Positions 1 through 7,877 of a stretch of 64,000 nt of DNA are shown in pieces. The DNA lies in the NCBI RefSeq assembly GCF_001277235.1, contig NZ_CP012266.1, forward strand, positions 620,001-684,000, read 5' to 3'. Origin of the DNA: Cronobacter dublinensis subsp. dublinensis LMG 23823 (GTDB lineage Bacteria; Pseudomonadota; Gammaproteobacteria; Enterobacterales; Enterobacteriaceae). The position numbers and the translations under genes are program-made. The stretch's first letter is position 1; every line of letters starts with the position of its first letter. The notes beneath the pieces were generated by a model. That model was not told the origin of the DNA. It did not search any database and saw nothing but the letters and a program-made list of their open reading frames with translations.

Positions 1-1
1 C

Positions 2-187
2 ATGCAGGGCAAAGAGGCGGTGCGCCGGATGCTGGAGGCGAGCGAAAGCGACGCCTCGCGGCTTTCGTCCATCCTGCCTGCGCGGCTGGTTATCCGTCAC
101 TCCACCGGGCCGCGCGCGGACGACACGCCGGATATGCGCAAAATCGCTGACGAGCTGCGGCTTATCGCCAGTCGTCTTAGCCAGTAA
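2..187 (+). CDS. LacI-family transcriptional regulator, C-terminal fragment (5' end outside window)
   Basis: The reading frame is open to the left edge, so only about the last 61 residues of the gene are here. The stretch ending in ARLVIRHSTGP matches the usual C-terminal strand of LacI/GalR repressors, where a basic-hydrophobic run precedes an RxSTGP-type motif. About 25 polar residues follow it before the stop. No DNA-binding domain is visible, so the regulated pathway cannot be inferred. The following operon reads the same way but has its own 137-bp spacer and a palindrome, so it is probably separate. Confidence 0.6.
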   Translation: MQGKEAVRRMLEASESDASRLSSILPARLVIRHSTGPRADDTPDMRKIADELRLIASRLSQ

Positions 188-269
188 TCCTCCCGGCTGT
201 TTGGGCCGTCTGCCGCGCGCGGCGGCCCGCGCCTTTCGCAATCCATGCCTTTTCCCCGCCCGTTTCTTG

Positions 270-289
270 ATACTTACCCTGATAAGTAT
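270..289. promoter_or_regulatory. Inverted repeat, candidate MarR operator
   Basis: A perfect 7-6-7 inverted repeat (ATACTTA, 6-nt spacer, TAAGTAT) lies 35 bp upstream of the MarR-family gene in an otherwise GC-rich region. MarR proteins usually bind AT-rich palindromes of about this size overlapping their own promoter, so autoregulation of this operon is the likely role. The assignment is inferred from position and symmetry. Confidence 0.5.
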
Positions 290-324
290 TAATTTGCCCT
301 CCCGCTGACTGAAGGGAGCCCCCG

Positions 325-795
325 ATGACTGAAGATGAACGCTTCGCCCGCCGCCCGATGGGCATGCGCATGGCGATGATCGTCCGCCAGTGGCGCGCGA
401 TTATCGACAACGCCATTACCGATACCGGCCTGACGCAGTCGGGCTGGACGGTGCTGATGCAGCTCGATCAACAAGGGGATAACATTTCGGTCAGCGAGCT
501 GGCGCAGGTGCAGGGCATTGAGCTGCCGCCGCTGATGCGCACGCTGGCGTGCCTTGAAAATAAAGGCTACCTGGCGCGCAGCACCTCGCCGTACGACAAA
601 CGCATTCGCCTGCTATCGCTCACCGACGACGGCAGGGCGATGCTCGCCACGCTGAACGCGGTCATTGCGCGTTATCAGGCGCGCGTGTCGCAAAATATTC
701 CCGCGCAGGATATGGATATCTTCAGCGAAACGTTAAATCACATCGCGCGTAATCTGCGAACGATCCGCGAAGATGACCCCGAAAAAACACAATAA
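325..795 (+). CDS. MarR-family transcriptional regulator
   Basis: This 156-residue protein has the size and layout of MarR/SlyA regulators: an N-terminal dimerisation helix, a winged helix-turn-helix around residues 50-105 (VSELAQVQGIELPPLMRTL as recognition region, then a wing with SPYDKRIRLLSLTDDG), and a C-terminal dimerisation helix. The DxR/DkR wing motif is typical. It is followed after 2 bp by an HlyD-type adaptor and then a DUF2955 membrane protein, the usual layout for a MarR repressor controlling its own efflux operon. An inverted repeat at 270-289 may be its operator. The inducer is unknown. Confidence 0.85.
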   Translation: MTEDERFARRPMGMRMAMIVRQWRAIIDNAITDTGLTQSGWTVLMQLDQQGDNISVSELAQVQGIELPPLMRTLACLENKGYLARSTSPYDKRIRLLSLTDDGRAMLATLNAVIARYQARVSQNIPAQDMDIFSETLNHIARNLRTIREDDPEKTQ

Positions 796-797
796 TT

Positions 798-1865
798 ATG
801 ATGACTCCGGAACAAAAATTTGCCCGCTGGGTAAGGGTAAGTATTGCCACTTTCCTGGCGATGTTTGTGTACTTTATCCTCGCCGATATCTGGATCCCGC
901 TGACGCCGGATTCCACCGTGATGCGCGTCGTGACGCCGGTCTCCTCGCGCGTGTCGGGCTACGTGGCGGCGGTGCATGTCGCCAATAACAGCCGCGTGAA
1001 GAAAGGCGATCTGCTGTTTGAGCTCGACGCTTCGCCGTTCGCCAACCGCGTCGAGGCGGCGGAAATCGCCCTGCGCCAGGCGAAACTCGACAACAGTCAG
1101 CTCGACGCGCAAATCGTCGCCGCCAGGGCGAACCTCAATACCGCCCGTCTGACGGCCCGTAACGATAAGGTCACCTTTGATCGCTACCAGCGCCTGAGCG
1201 CGCTGCAAAACGTCTCTCAGCAGGATCTCGATAAAGTGCGCACCACCTGGCAGACCAGCGAACAGGCGGTGGCGCAGCTGGAGGCGAAAATCAGCGAGCT
1301 GACCATCGCGCGCGGCGAGCGTGATGACAGCCGCAACGTCACGCTGCAAAAATACCGCAACGCATTGCAGGACGCGCAGCTGAACCTCGGCTGGACGCAG
1401 GTCCGCGCCGAGGCCGACGGCACCGTCAGCAATCTGCAATTAAGCCCCGGCTGGTACGCCGCTGCCGGTACGCCCGCGCTGGCGCTGGTGAGCGAGCAGA
1501 CCGATATCGTGGCCGATTTTCGCGAGAAAAGCCTGCGCCATACCCATGCCGGGACGGACGCCGCCGTGGTGTTCGACGCGCTGCCAGGCCAGGTGTTTCG
1601 CGCCCACGTGACCAGCCACGACGCCGGGATACTGGCAGGCCAGGAGGCGGTGAATGGTCAGCTGTCGCAGCCGGAAGAGTCGAACCGCTGGGTGCGCGAC
1701 GCGCGCCGTATGCGCATTCACGTGGCGCTCGACGAGCCGCTGCCTGCGTCGCTGCCGACCGGCGCGCGCGCCACGGTGCAGCTCTATAACAGCGAAGGCG
1801 CGTTCGCCCGCTTCTTCTCCGGGCTGCAAATCCACCTCATCAGCCTGCTGCACTATGTGTACTAA
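798..1865 (+). CDS. HlyD/EmrA-type membrane fusion (periplasmic adaptor) protein
   Basis: The 355-residue protein has one N-terminal membrane anchor (about residues 14-32), a first half lipoyl domain (VTPVSSRVSGYVAAVHVANN), a long alpha-helical hairpin (about 75-190) and a returning lipoyl/beta-barrel part with the DGTVSNLQLSPGW motif. This is the standard order in HlyD/EmrA adaptors, which sit in the periplasm and connect an inner-membrane pump to an outer-membrane channel. It starts 2 bp after the MarR gene and ends 2 bp before a DUF2955 membrane protein, so the three are likely cotranscribed. No outer-membrane channel gene is adjacent. The substrate is unknown; aromatic acids or drugs are plausible. 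Confidence 0.85.
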   Translation: MMTPEQKFARWVRVSIATFLAMFVYFILADIWIPLTPDSTVMRVVTPVSSRVSGYVAAVHVANNSRVKKGDLLFELDASPFANRVEAAEIALRQAKLDNSQLDAQIVAARANLNTARLTARNDKVTFDRYQRLSALQNVSQQDLDKVRTTWQTSEQAVAQLEAKISELTIARGERDDSRNVTLQKYRNALQDAQLNLGWTQVRAEADGTVSNLQLSPGWYAAAGTPALALVSEQTDIVADFREKSLRHTHAGTDAAVVFDALPGQVFRAHVTSHDAGILAGQEAVNGQLSQPEESNRWVRDARRMRIHVALDEPLPASLPTGARATVQLYNSEGAFARFFSGLQIHLISLLHYVY

Positions 1866-1867
1866 CC

Positions 1868-2938
1868 ATGTCTATTAACACGCTGGCGCGGGTTTTTACG
1901 CCGCACGACAACATCGTCTACACGGCGAATGATTTTCGCCAGACGCTGCGCATCATGGCGGCGGGCGTCACGGCGCTCAGCATTTCGAGCTTCTACAACA
2001 CCAGCTATGGGGTCTTTTTCGTTATCTACCCGATCATGCTGCTGTCGCTGGTGCCCGTGTTCAACCGCCATGTCGCGAAGCAGTTTATCTTTAGCGCGGC
2101 GCTGAACTGCGTCGAAATGGTGATTATCGTCGGCTATCTTGCGCAGTGGCCGGTGGTTATGACCGGCGTGGTGTTTGCGCTGTACGTCATGCGTTTTCGC
2201 TTTATGAGCAAAGGGCCGCTGTTTCTTTTCGGCTCAATGGGCGTGGTCTGTCAGAGCGTGATGCTTAACTTTATGAGCTACCCGACCAGCGACTGGCATA
2301 CGCTGCTGTTTTCCAACATGGAAGCGAGCGTGATGGCCGTGGGCTTAAGCGCGCTGATGCACTATCTGCTGCCGGACGTGGAGCCGCGCAAGCCGCCGCC
2401 GCTGATTGAGAAAGACGCCGCGCGGGTGCGCCATGAATATCTGCTCTCCGGCACGGTGGCGACGCTGAACTTCGTGGTGTTTCAGATGGCGGATCTGAGC
2501 GACTCGCTCTCGGCGCTGATGGCGGGCATTCTGATCCTCTTTCCCATGCACTATCGCGGCGCGGTGTTGAGCTCGCTGTGGCGCGTGGTCGGGGTGGTGA
2601 TTGGCTGTCTTTACGTGCTGCTGGTGCAACTGGTGCTCTACGATCACAGCAGCCATATGGTGCTGATGATGCCGCTTATCGCGCTCGGCTTTGCGTTCAG
2701 CGCGCGGCTGCACGTGATGGAAAAGGTCGGTGCGGGCGTCGGCTTCGCCAGCATCACCACGCTTGGCATTATGTTCGGCCAGAACCTGCACCCCGACACC
2801 GATCTGGTGTTCAGCGATCTCTACCGCATCAGCTCCGTCACCGTGTCGCTGCTGATAACCCTCACGATGGTATTTTTAGTGCACCTCATCTTAAACCGCT
2901 TCGCCGCTACCCGTTACGTGGTAAAAAGCGAGCCTTAA
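1868..2938 (+). CDS. DUF2955 (FUSC-like) inner-membrane protein, probable efflux pump subunit
   Basis: This 356-residue, strongly hydrophobic protein has two clusters of membrane helices (about residues 25-170 and 205-345) separated by a charged loop, the two-bundle pattern of DUF2955/FUSC-type proteins related to aromatic acid exporters such as AaeB. Its gene starts 2 bp after the adaptor stop without a clear ribosome binding site of its own, which suggests translational coupling. It is the presumed membrane partner of the HlyD-like adaptor. Family placement rests on architecture and context, since I see no single diagnostic motif. Confidence 0.75.
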   Translation: MSINTLARVFTPHDNIVYTANDFRQTLRIMAAGVTALSISSFYNTSYGVFFVIYPIMLLSLVPVFNRHVAKQFIFSAALNCVEMVIIVGYLAQWPVVMTGVVFALYVMRFRFMSKGPLFLFGSMGVVCQSVMLNFMSYPTSDWHTLLFSNMEASVMAVGLSALMHYLLPDVEPRKPPPLIEKDAARVRHEYLLSGTVATLNFVVFQMADLSDSLSALMAGILILFPMHYRGAVLSSLWRVVGVVIGCLYVLLVQLVLYDHSSHMVLMMPLIALGFAFSARLHVMEKVGAGVGFASITTLGIMFGQNLHPDTDLVFSDLYRISSVTVSLLITLTMVFLVHLILNRFAATRYVVKSEP

Positions 2939-3036
2939 GGCGTTCCCTGCGCCGCGTGGATGGCTGGCGCAGCCCTGCGCAGCGCGTTAAGCTCGCGATG
3001 CATGATGCATAACGGAAATGCTGAGGGAGCCGAAAA

Positions 3037-3429
3037 ATGAAACGCCTGCTGGTTGTGACAGGTTTGCTGACAGGGTGTCCTTCCGGTGCGGACAGGATAT
3101 CTCTCGAAGAGCCAGCCGCGGTAATGGCGCGTGGCGATACGGTCTGTTTACTGGTGCCGAATAAAGCTGATGAGGTCATCCGCTCGGTTGAAATATACAG
3201 CGAGAAGGGAGAGTCCTTAATGGAATCGCAGTTGCCCGAGGCGAAACGCCACGTGGCGCGCGGGCAGTGTTTACCCGATTTGGGATTCAGTTACCGCCCC
3301 GGCAACCGCTATTCGGCGTACTATTATTTCCAGAGCCTGAAAGGCGGCCCGCAGCGCTTATTCACCGCGCATTTCGCCACAGCTGCGCATTTCCCGCTAA
3401 CCCTCAGCGCCACTTACGCGCACCCGTAA
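3037..3429 (+). CDS. Small periplasmic lipoprotein, resembles putative T6SS immunity lipoproteins (DUF7480-like)
   Basis: The 130-residue protein has a 13-residue signal sequence ending in the lipobox LLTGC (lipidated Cys14). The mature part contains the pattern EPAAVMARGDTVCLLVPN and ends in a beta-rich domain with a second conserved-looking cysteine. I recall enterobacterial proteins of this type being annotated as putative T6SS immunity periplasmic lipoproteins; that link is from memory of the family. No effector, VgrG or Hcp gene is nearby, so this would be an orphan. Start ATG follows a GGGAG site. Its 3' end overlaps the convergent ascG by 16 bp. Confidence 0.6.
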   Translation: MKRLLVVTGLLTGCPSGADRISLEEPAAVMARGDTVCLLVPNKADEVIRSVEIYSEKGESLMESQLPEAKRHVARGQCLPDLGFSYRPGNRYSAYYYFQSLKGGPQRLFTAHFATAAHFPLTLSATYAHP

Positions 3430-4436
3430 TAAGGCCCATTCCCCACCGAATCACGCAGGAGAAGCTCCGAGACAAACAGGTTGTCGCGCGAGAGATAACC
3501 GCCGTCGAGCATGGAAATCAGGCGGTTTATCGTTTCGTGAACCATATCGGTCACCGGATCTTTGACGCTCGCGAGCGCCGGGCTTAAAAACGGCGCGTTA
3601 GGGCTGTTGTCAAAGCCTATCAGCGACACCTGCTGTGGCACGCTGAGCCCTGCGTCGGTCAGCGCTTTCAGCGCGCCGACCGCCATATCGTCGTTACTGG
3701 CTATCACCGCGCTGAAGGCCACGCCGCGTTCCAGCAGCGCGTTGACCGCCGCCGCGCCGCTTGCGGCCGTCCATTTCCCCTCCAGCACCCGCGATGGCGC
3801 AGACGCGATGCCGTGCTGGCGCAGCGCCTCCTTGTAACCCGCCAGACGCTCCAGCGCGGTGGGGGAATCAGGGGAGCCCGTGATAAACGCGATATCGCGA
3901 TGCCCGCGTGCAATCAGCGCCGTGGTGGCGCTAAGGCTCGCGCCTTTGTGGTCGCAGCAGACGCAGTGGCTCTGGTGTTTACGCAGTTTACGGTTCACTA
4001 CCATCACCGGCTGGCGGGTCTGGCTGATGATATCGTCAATCTCATCGACGCCGAGAAAGCGCGGGTAGAGGATAATCGCGTCGCAGCGCAGATCGAGCAG
4101 AAACTCAATCGCCTCGCGCTCTTCACGGGCGCTGTGCTTGCCGTCCACCAGGATTAACTGTCGGCCATTTTCTTCCAGCTTTTTCGCCGCGCGGGAGAGG
4201 ATTTCGCTGAAGTAACTGCCGCTGTAGAGCGTGTTGGTGACCACCATCCCGATACACTGGGATTTGTTGGTCGCGAGATTACGCGCCAGCAGGTTCGGGC
4301 GATAGCCGGTCGCTTCGATGGCGTCGAACACCTGTTTGCGCGTCTCGTCGCTCACATACCCTTTGCCGGACAGCACGCGAGAAACGGTGGCCTTGGACAC
4401 GCCCGCTTTTTTGGCCACTTCCTGCATTGTCGACAT
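3414..4436 (-). CDS. ascG: LacI-family repressor AscG of the asc beta-glucoside operon
   Basis: The protein (340 residues from ATG 4436) begins MSTMQEVAKKAGVSKATVSRV, a classic LacI helix-turn-helix, followed by the hinge and a periplasmic-binding-protein-like sensor domain. Segments such as LDLRCDAIILYPRFLGVDEIDDII closely resemble E. coli AscG. An upstream in-frame ATG at 4502 would add 22 residues, but ATG 4436 has a GGAGAG site and matches the family N-terminus. It is divergent from ascFB with about 310 bp between, which carry a CRP-like site and an AACCGGTT operator. AscG normally represses ascFB in the absence of inducer. Confidence 0.9.
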   Translation of the reverse strand: MSTMQEVAKKAGVSKATVSRVLSGKGYVSDETRKQVFDAIEATGYRPNLLARNLATNKSQCIGMVVTNTLYSGSYFSEILSRAAKKLEENGRQLILVDGKHSAREEREAIEFLLDLRCDAIILYPRFLGVDEIDDIISQTRQPVMVVNRKLRKHQSHCVCCDHKGASLSATTALIARGHRDIAFITGSPDSPTALERLAGYKEALRQHGIASAPSRVLEGKWTAASGAAAVNALLERGVAFSAVIASNDDMAVGALKALTDAGLSVPQQVSLIGFDNSPNAPFLSPALASVKDPVTDMVHETINRLISMLDGGYLSRDNLFVSELLLRDSVGNGPYYGCA

Positions 4437-4526
4437 CTTCTCTCTCCGGCTCGGCTTAAGTGCCGCACATTCTACACATTTCCCGCCAAAGCGGCAGGGC
4501 ATGGCGCACGCTTACGGCTGCCTTGT

Positions 4527-4542
4527 GGCGATCTGCATCACA
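4527..4542. promoter_or_regulatory. Candidate CRP site, ascG-ascF intergenic region
   Basis: GGCGA-N6-TCACA has a perfect right half, an imperfect left half, and a good central fit (GATCTGCATCACA) to the CRP consensus TGTGA-N6-TCACA. It lies about 60 bp upstream of the probable AscG operator and 205 bp before ascF. Catabolite activation is expected for a beta-glucoside operon, so function is plausible but inferred. Confidence 0.5.
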
Positions 4543-4601
4543 GATTTAAAAGCCCAAAAAAATTTCAGTTGATCTGTTTTTCACATGCAACCAATCTGAT
4601 G

Positions 4602-4615
4602 TGGAACCGGTTACC
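4602..4615. promoter_or_regulatory. Candidate AscG (LacI-family) operator
   Basis: TGGAACCGGTTACC is a near-palindrome centred on a CpG, as LacI/GalR repressors bind. The E. coli AscG box as I recall it is TGAAACCGGTTTCA, sharing the AAACCGGTTT-type core. The site sits between ascG and ascF and could control both. The same AACCGGTTAC core recurs twice at 28846-28866 upstream of an orphan PTS IIC gene. Confidence 0.6.
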
Positions 4616-4745
4616 TATTTCGTCATCCTGCCAGCGCAACGCGGCGTGTTACGCGCAAAGCACTGGCAAGTACCTGAATTTAAAATAATAAACGCGCAGG
4701 GGCGATGTCGCGCCACGGCGTGTGATAACGAGAGATTTCACCATC

Positions 4746-6209
4746 ATGTCAAAGAATTACGTGGCGCTGGCGCGCTCGATAGTCGATGCGATTGGCGGTG
4801 GCGGTAACGTGGCGGCCGTCACGCACTGCATGACGCGCCTACGTTTTGTGCTTAACGATGACAGCGCAGTGGACGCGGCGCGTCTGAAAACGATCCCCGG
4901 CGTGCTGGGCGTGGTGCGCAGCGACAACCAGTGTCAGGTCATCATCGGCAATACGGTCTCTCAGGCCTACGCGCAAGTGCTGACGCTGCTGCCGGAAGGC
5001 GCGCGGGCCGAGCGCGCGCTGCCGCGCAATGACAAAATCACGCTGCGGCGCATCGGCGCGGGCATTCTTGATGCGCTGATAGGCACCATGTCGCCGCTGA
5101 TCCCGGCCATTATCGGCGGCTCGATGGTAAAACTGCTGGCGATGGTGCTGGAGATGTCGGGCGTGGTCGCGAAGGGCGCGCCGACGCTGACCATTCTTAA
5201 CGTCATCGGCGACGGCGCGTTTTTTTTCCTGCCGATTATGGTGGCCGCCTCCGCCGCCGTGAAGTTCAAAACCAACATGTCGCTCGCCATCGCTATCGCG
5301 GGCGTGCTGGTGCACCCGAACTTCGTTGACCTGATGGCCAAAGCCGCGCAGGGGCAACCTGTCGATTTCATTGGCATTCCGGTCACGGCGGTAAAATATA
5401 CCTATACCGTGATCCCGGCGCTCTGCATGACCTGGATACTCTCCTATATTGAACGCTGGGTGGACAACATCACGCCGGCGGTAACCAAGAACTTCCTGAA
5501 GCCGATGCTCATTGTGCTGATCGCCTCACCCATCGCCATCGTGCTGATTGGCCCTGTTGGGATCTGGATCGGCAGCGGTATTTCGTCAGTGGTGTACACC
5601 ATCCACGGCTATCTGGGCTGGCTGTCGGTGGCGATTATGGGCGCGCTCTGGCCGCTTTTGGTGATGACCGGCATGCACCGCGTGTTCACGCCGACCATCA
5701 TCCAGACCATCGCCGAAACCGGCAAAGAGGGCATGGTGATGCCGTCGGAAATCGGGGCGAACCTGTCGCTCGGCGGCTCATCGCTCGCGGTAGCCTGGCG
5801 CACCCGCAACCCGGAACTGCGCCAGACGGCGCTTGCCGCGGCGGCCTCCGCCATTGTGGCGGGCATCTCCGAGCCCGCGCTCTATGGCGTGGCGGTGCGG
5901 CTGAAACGCCCGCTGGTGGCGAGCCTTATCAGCGGCTTTATCTGCGGCGCGGTCGCCGGGCTTGCCGGGCTCGCCAGTCATTCGATGGCGGCGCCGGGGC
6001 TCTTTACCAGCGTGCAGTTTTTCGATCCGGCCAACCCGATGACGATTGTCTGGGTCTTTGGGGTGATGGCGCTGGCGGTGGTGTTGTCGTTCATCCTGAC
6101 GCTGGTGTTGGGCTTTGAGGATATTCCTGTCGAAGAAGCGCAGCCCGCCCGCGACAACGCGCAGCCTGCCGCATTCCCCACGCAGGCGCCCGCAGTAAAA
6201 ACGAATTAA
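4746..6209 (+). CDS. ascF: Beta-glucoside-specific PTS EIIBC component AscF
   Basis: The 487-residue protein starts with an EIIB domain (residues 1-90) whose phosphorylated cysteine is in the VTHCMTRLRF motif, then a glucose-family EIIC membrane domain (about 105-470). The EIIB-EIIC order without EIIA matches E. coli AscF, which borrows a EIIA in trans. It imports and phosphorylates aryl-beta-glucosides such as arbutin, salicin and cellobiose. ATG 4746 is preferred over an in-frame ATG at 4722 because MSKNYVALAR matches the family N-terminus and has a GAGA site upstream. ascB follows after 12 bp in the same operon. Confidence 0.9.
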   Translation: MSKNYVALARSIVDAIGGGGNVAAVTHCMTRLRFVLNDDSAVDAARLKTIPGVLGVVRSDNQCQVIIGNTVSQAYAQVLTLLPEGARAERALPRNDKITLRRIGAGILDALIGTMSPLIPAIIGGSMVKLLAMVLEMSGVVAKGAPTLTILNVIGDGAFFFLPIMVAASAAVKFKTNMSLAIAIAGVLVHPNFVDLMAKAAQGQPVDFIGIPVTAVKYTYTVIPALCMTWILSYIERWVDNITPAVTKNFLKPMLIVLIASPIAIVLIGPVGIWIGSGISSVVYTIHGYLGWLSVAIMGALWPLLVMTGMHRVFTPTIIQTIAETGKEGMVMPSEIGANLSLGGSSLAVAWRTRNPELRQTALAAAASAIVAGISEPALYGVAVRLKRPLVASLISGFICGAVAGLAGLASHSMAAPGLFTSVQFFDPANPMTIVWVFGVMALAVVLSFILTLVLGFEDIPVEEAQPARDNAQPAAFPTQAPAVKTN

Positions 6210-6221
6210 CAGAGGATACGT

Positions 6222-7652
6222 ATGGATAACAAGACTTTTCCCGACGGATTTTTATGGGGCGGCGCCATTGCGGCAAACCAGGCCGAAGGTGCCTGGCGCG
6301 AGGGCGGCAAAGGGCCAACCACGGTGGATATGCTGCCGCACGGCCCGAATCGTCTGGCGGTGAAACTCGGGCAGGACAAGCGCGTCGCATGGCGCGACGA
6401 CGAGTTTTACCCAAGCCACGAGGCGATCGATTTTTACCATCGCTATAAAGAAGATATCGCGCTGATGGCTGAAATGGGCTTTACGGTGTTTCGTACTTCT
6501 ATCGCCTGGAGTCGCCTCTACCCGAACGGCGACGAACAGACGCCGAACGAAGCGGGCATCGCGTTTTACCGTGACCTTTTTAGCGAGTGCAAAAAGTACA
6601 ATATCGAGCCGCTGGTGACGCTCTGCCACTTCGACGTGCCGATGCATCTGGTCACCGAATATGGCTCCTGGCGCAGCCGCAAGATGGTGGAGTTTTTCAC
6701 CCGCTACGCGCGCACCTGCTTTGAAGCGTTCGACGGGCTGGTGAAGTACTGGCTCACCTTTAACGAGATTAATATTCTGCTGCACAGCCCGTTTTCCGGC
6801 GCGGGCCTGGCGTTTGAGCCGGGTGAAAACCAGGAGCAGGTGAAATACCAGGCGGCGCACCACGAGCTTATCGCCAGCGCTATCGCCACCCGCATCGCCC
6901 ACGAGGTGAACCCGCAAAACCAGGTGGGCTGTATGCTGGCAGGCGGTAATTTCTATCCATACTCCTGCAAGCCGGAAGATGTCTGGGCGGCGCTGGAAAA
7001 AGACAGGGAAAACCTGTTTTTCATCGACGTGCAGGCGCGCGGGGCGTACCCGGCCTACACGCAGCGTTTGTTCCGCGAAAAAGGCATTGTTATCGAGAAA
7101 GCGCCGGAAGATGACGAGATCCTCAAAGATACCGTCGATTTTGTCTCCTTTAGCTACTACGCCTCACGCTGCGCCTCAGCGGATATGAATACCCAGGTCA
7201 CCAGCGCGGCGAATATCGTGAAATCGCTGAAAAACCCTTATATCGAGGCCAGCGAATGGGGCTGGGGCATCGATCCGCTGGGGCTTCGCATCACCATGAA
7301 CATGATGTACGACCGCTACCAGAAGCCGCTTTTTCTGGTGGAAAACGGCCTCGGCGCGAAAGACGCTTTTAACGAAAACGGCGAAATCGAAGACGATTAC
7401 CGCATCAGCTACCTGCGCGAGCATATCCTTGCGATGCGCGAAGCCATCGGGGACGGCATCCCGGTGATGGGGTATACCACCTGGGGCTGCATCGATCTGG
7501 TCTCTGCCTCTACCGGCGAGATGAGCAAGCGCTACGGTTTCGTCTGGGTGGATCGCGACGACCAGGGCCGCGGCACGCTGGAGCGCAAGCGTAAGAAATC
7601 GTTCTGGTGGTATAAAAAAGTTGTCGCCAGCAACGGCGCCGATCTCGACTGA
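6222..7652 (+). CDS. ascB: 6-phospho-beta-glucosidase AscB (GH1)
   Basis: A complete glycoside hydrolase family 1 enzyme of 476 residues. The acid/base glutamate is in TFNEIN (Glu182) and the nucleophile in LFLVENGLG (Glu374). The N-terminal FPDGFLWGGAIAANQAEGA signature is present, as is the C-terminal SKRYGFVWVD phosphate-binding region typical of 6-phospho-beta-glycosidases. It hydrolyses the phosphorylated glucosides delivered by AscF to glucose 6-phosphate and aglycone in the cytoplasm. An AGAGGA site precedes the ATG. A weak GC-rich hairpin without a strong T-run lies downstream (7671-7700). Confidence 0.92.
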   Translation: MDNKTFPDGFLWGGAIAANQAEGAWREGGKGPTTVDMLPHGPNRLAVKLGQDKRVAWRDDEFYPSHEAIDFYHRYKEDIALMAEMGFTVFRTSIAWSRLYPNGDEQTPNEAGIAFYRDLFSECKKYNIEPLVTLCHFDVPMHLVTEYGSWRSRKMVEFFTRYARTCFEAFDGLVKYWLTFNEINILLHSPFSGAGLAFEPGENQEQVKYQAAHHELIASAIATRIAHEVNPQNQVGCMLAGGNFYPYSCKPEDVWAALEKDRENLFFIDVQARGAYPAYTQRLFREKGIVIEKAPEDDEILKDTVDFVSFSYYASRCASADMNTQVTSAANIVKSLKNPYIEASEWGWGIDPLGLRITMNMMYDRYQKPLFLVENGLGAKDAFNENGEIEDDYRISYLREHILAMREAIGDGIPVMGYTTWGCIDLVSASTGEMSKRYGFVWVDRDDQGRGTLERKRKKSFWWYKKVVASNGADLD

Positions 7653-7740
7653 TCCCCGCCATCCGTTATAACGCGCGTCGCCGTCAAAGGAGGCGCGCGT
7701 CTGTTTCCACTCCCTCCCATCTCCCGCCGACAGTGCAAAC

Positions 7741-7756
7741 TGTGCCGCGTTGCACA
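7741..7756. promoter_or_regulatory. Inverted repeat, possible enhancer-type activator site
   Basis: TGTGC-N6-GCACA is a perfect 5-6-5 inverted repeat. It is centred about 76 bp upstream of the -12 element of the sigma-54 promoter at 7817-7832, where enhancer-binding activators such as NtrC usually bind. It shares GTGC/GCAC half-sites with NtrC boxes but in the opposite arrangement, so the activator identity is open. Confidence 0.35.
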
Positions 7757-7816
7757 ATCGCAGGGCGTCGTTTTCCCGTTATGGCATAAAACGCCCCCCT
7801 TTCGCCCGCCGATTCC

Positions 7817-7832
7817 TGGCACATAACTTGCT
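7817..7832 (+). promoter_or_regulatory. Sigma-54 (RpoN) promoter of the codBA-like operon
   Basis: TGGCAC-N5-TTGCT is a full match to the -24/-12 sigma-54 consensus (TGGCAC-N5-TTGCW). Transcription would begin near 7843, about 35 bp before the permease ATG, which has a good AGAGGAG site. Sigma-54 promoters need an activator, and nitrogen limitation through NtrC is the obvious candidate because the operon would release ammonia from a pyrimidine-like base. This differs from the E. coli codBA operon, known for PurR and Nac control. Confidence 0.75.
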
Positions 7833-7877
7833 GAATCTCTGCGTAATCGCGTTTTTACTTTTCGCAGAGGAGACGTT

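Noticed and set aside
7671..7700. Terminator after ascB
   Set aside because: The CGCGCGT stem has a 16-nt loop and no T-run, so I could not support it as an intrinsic terminator.
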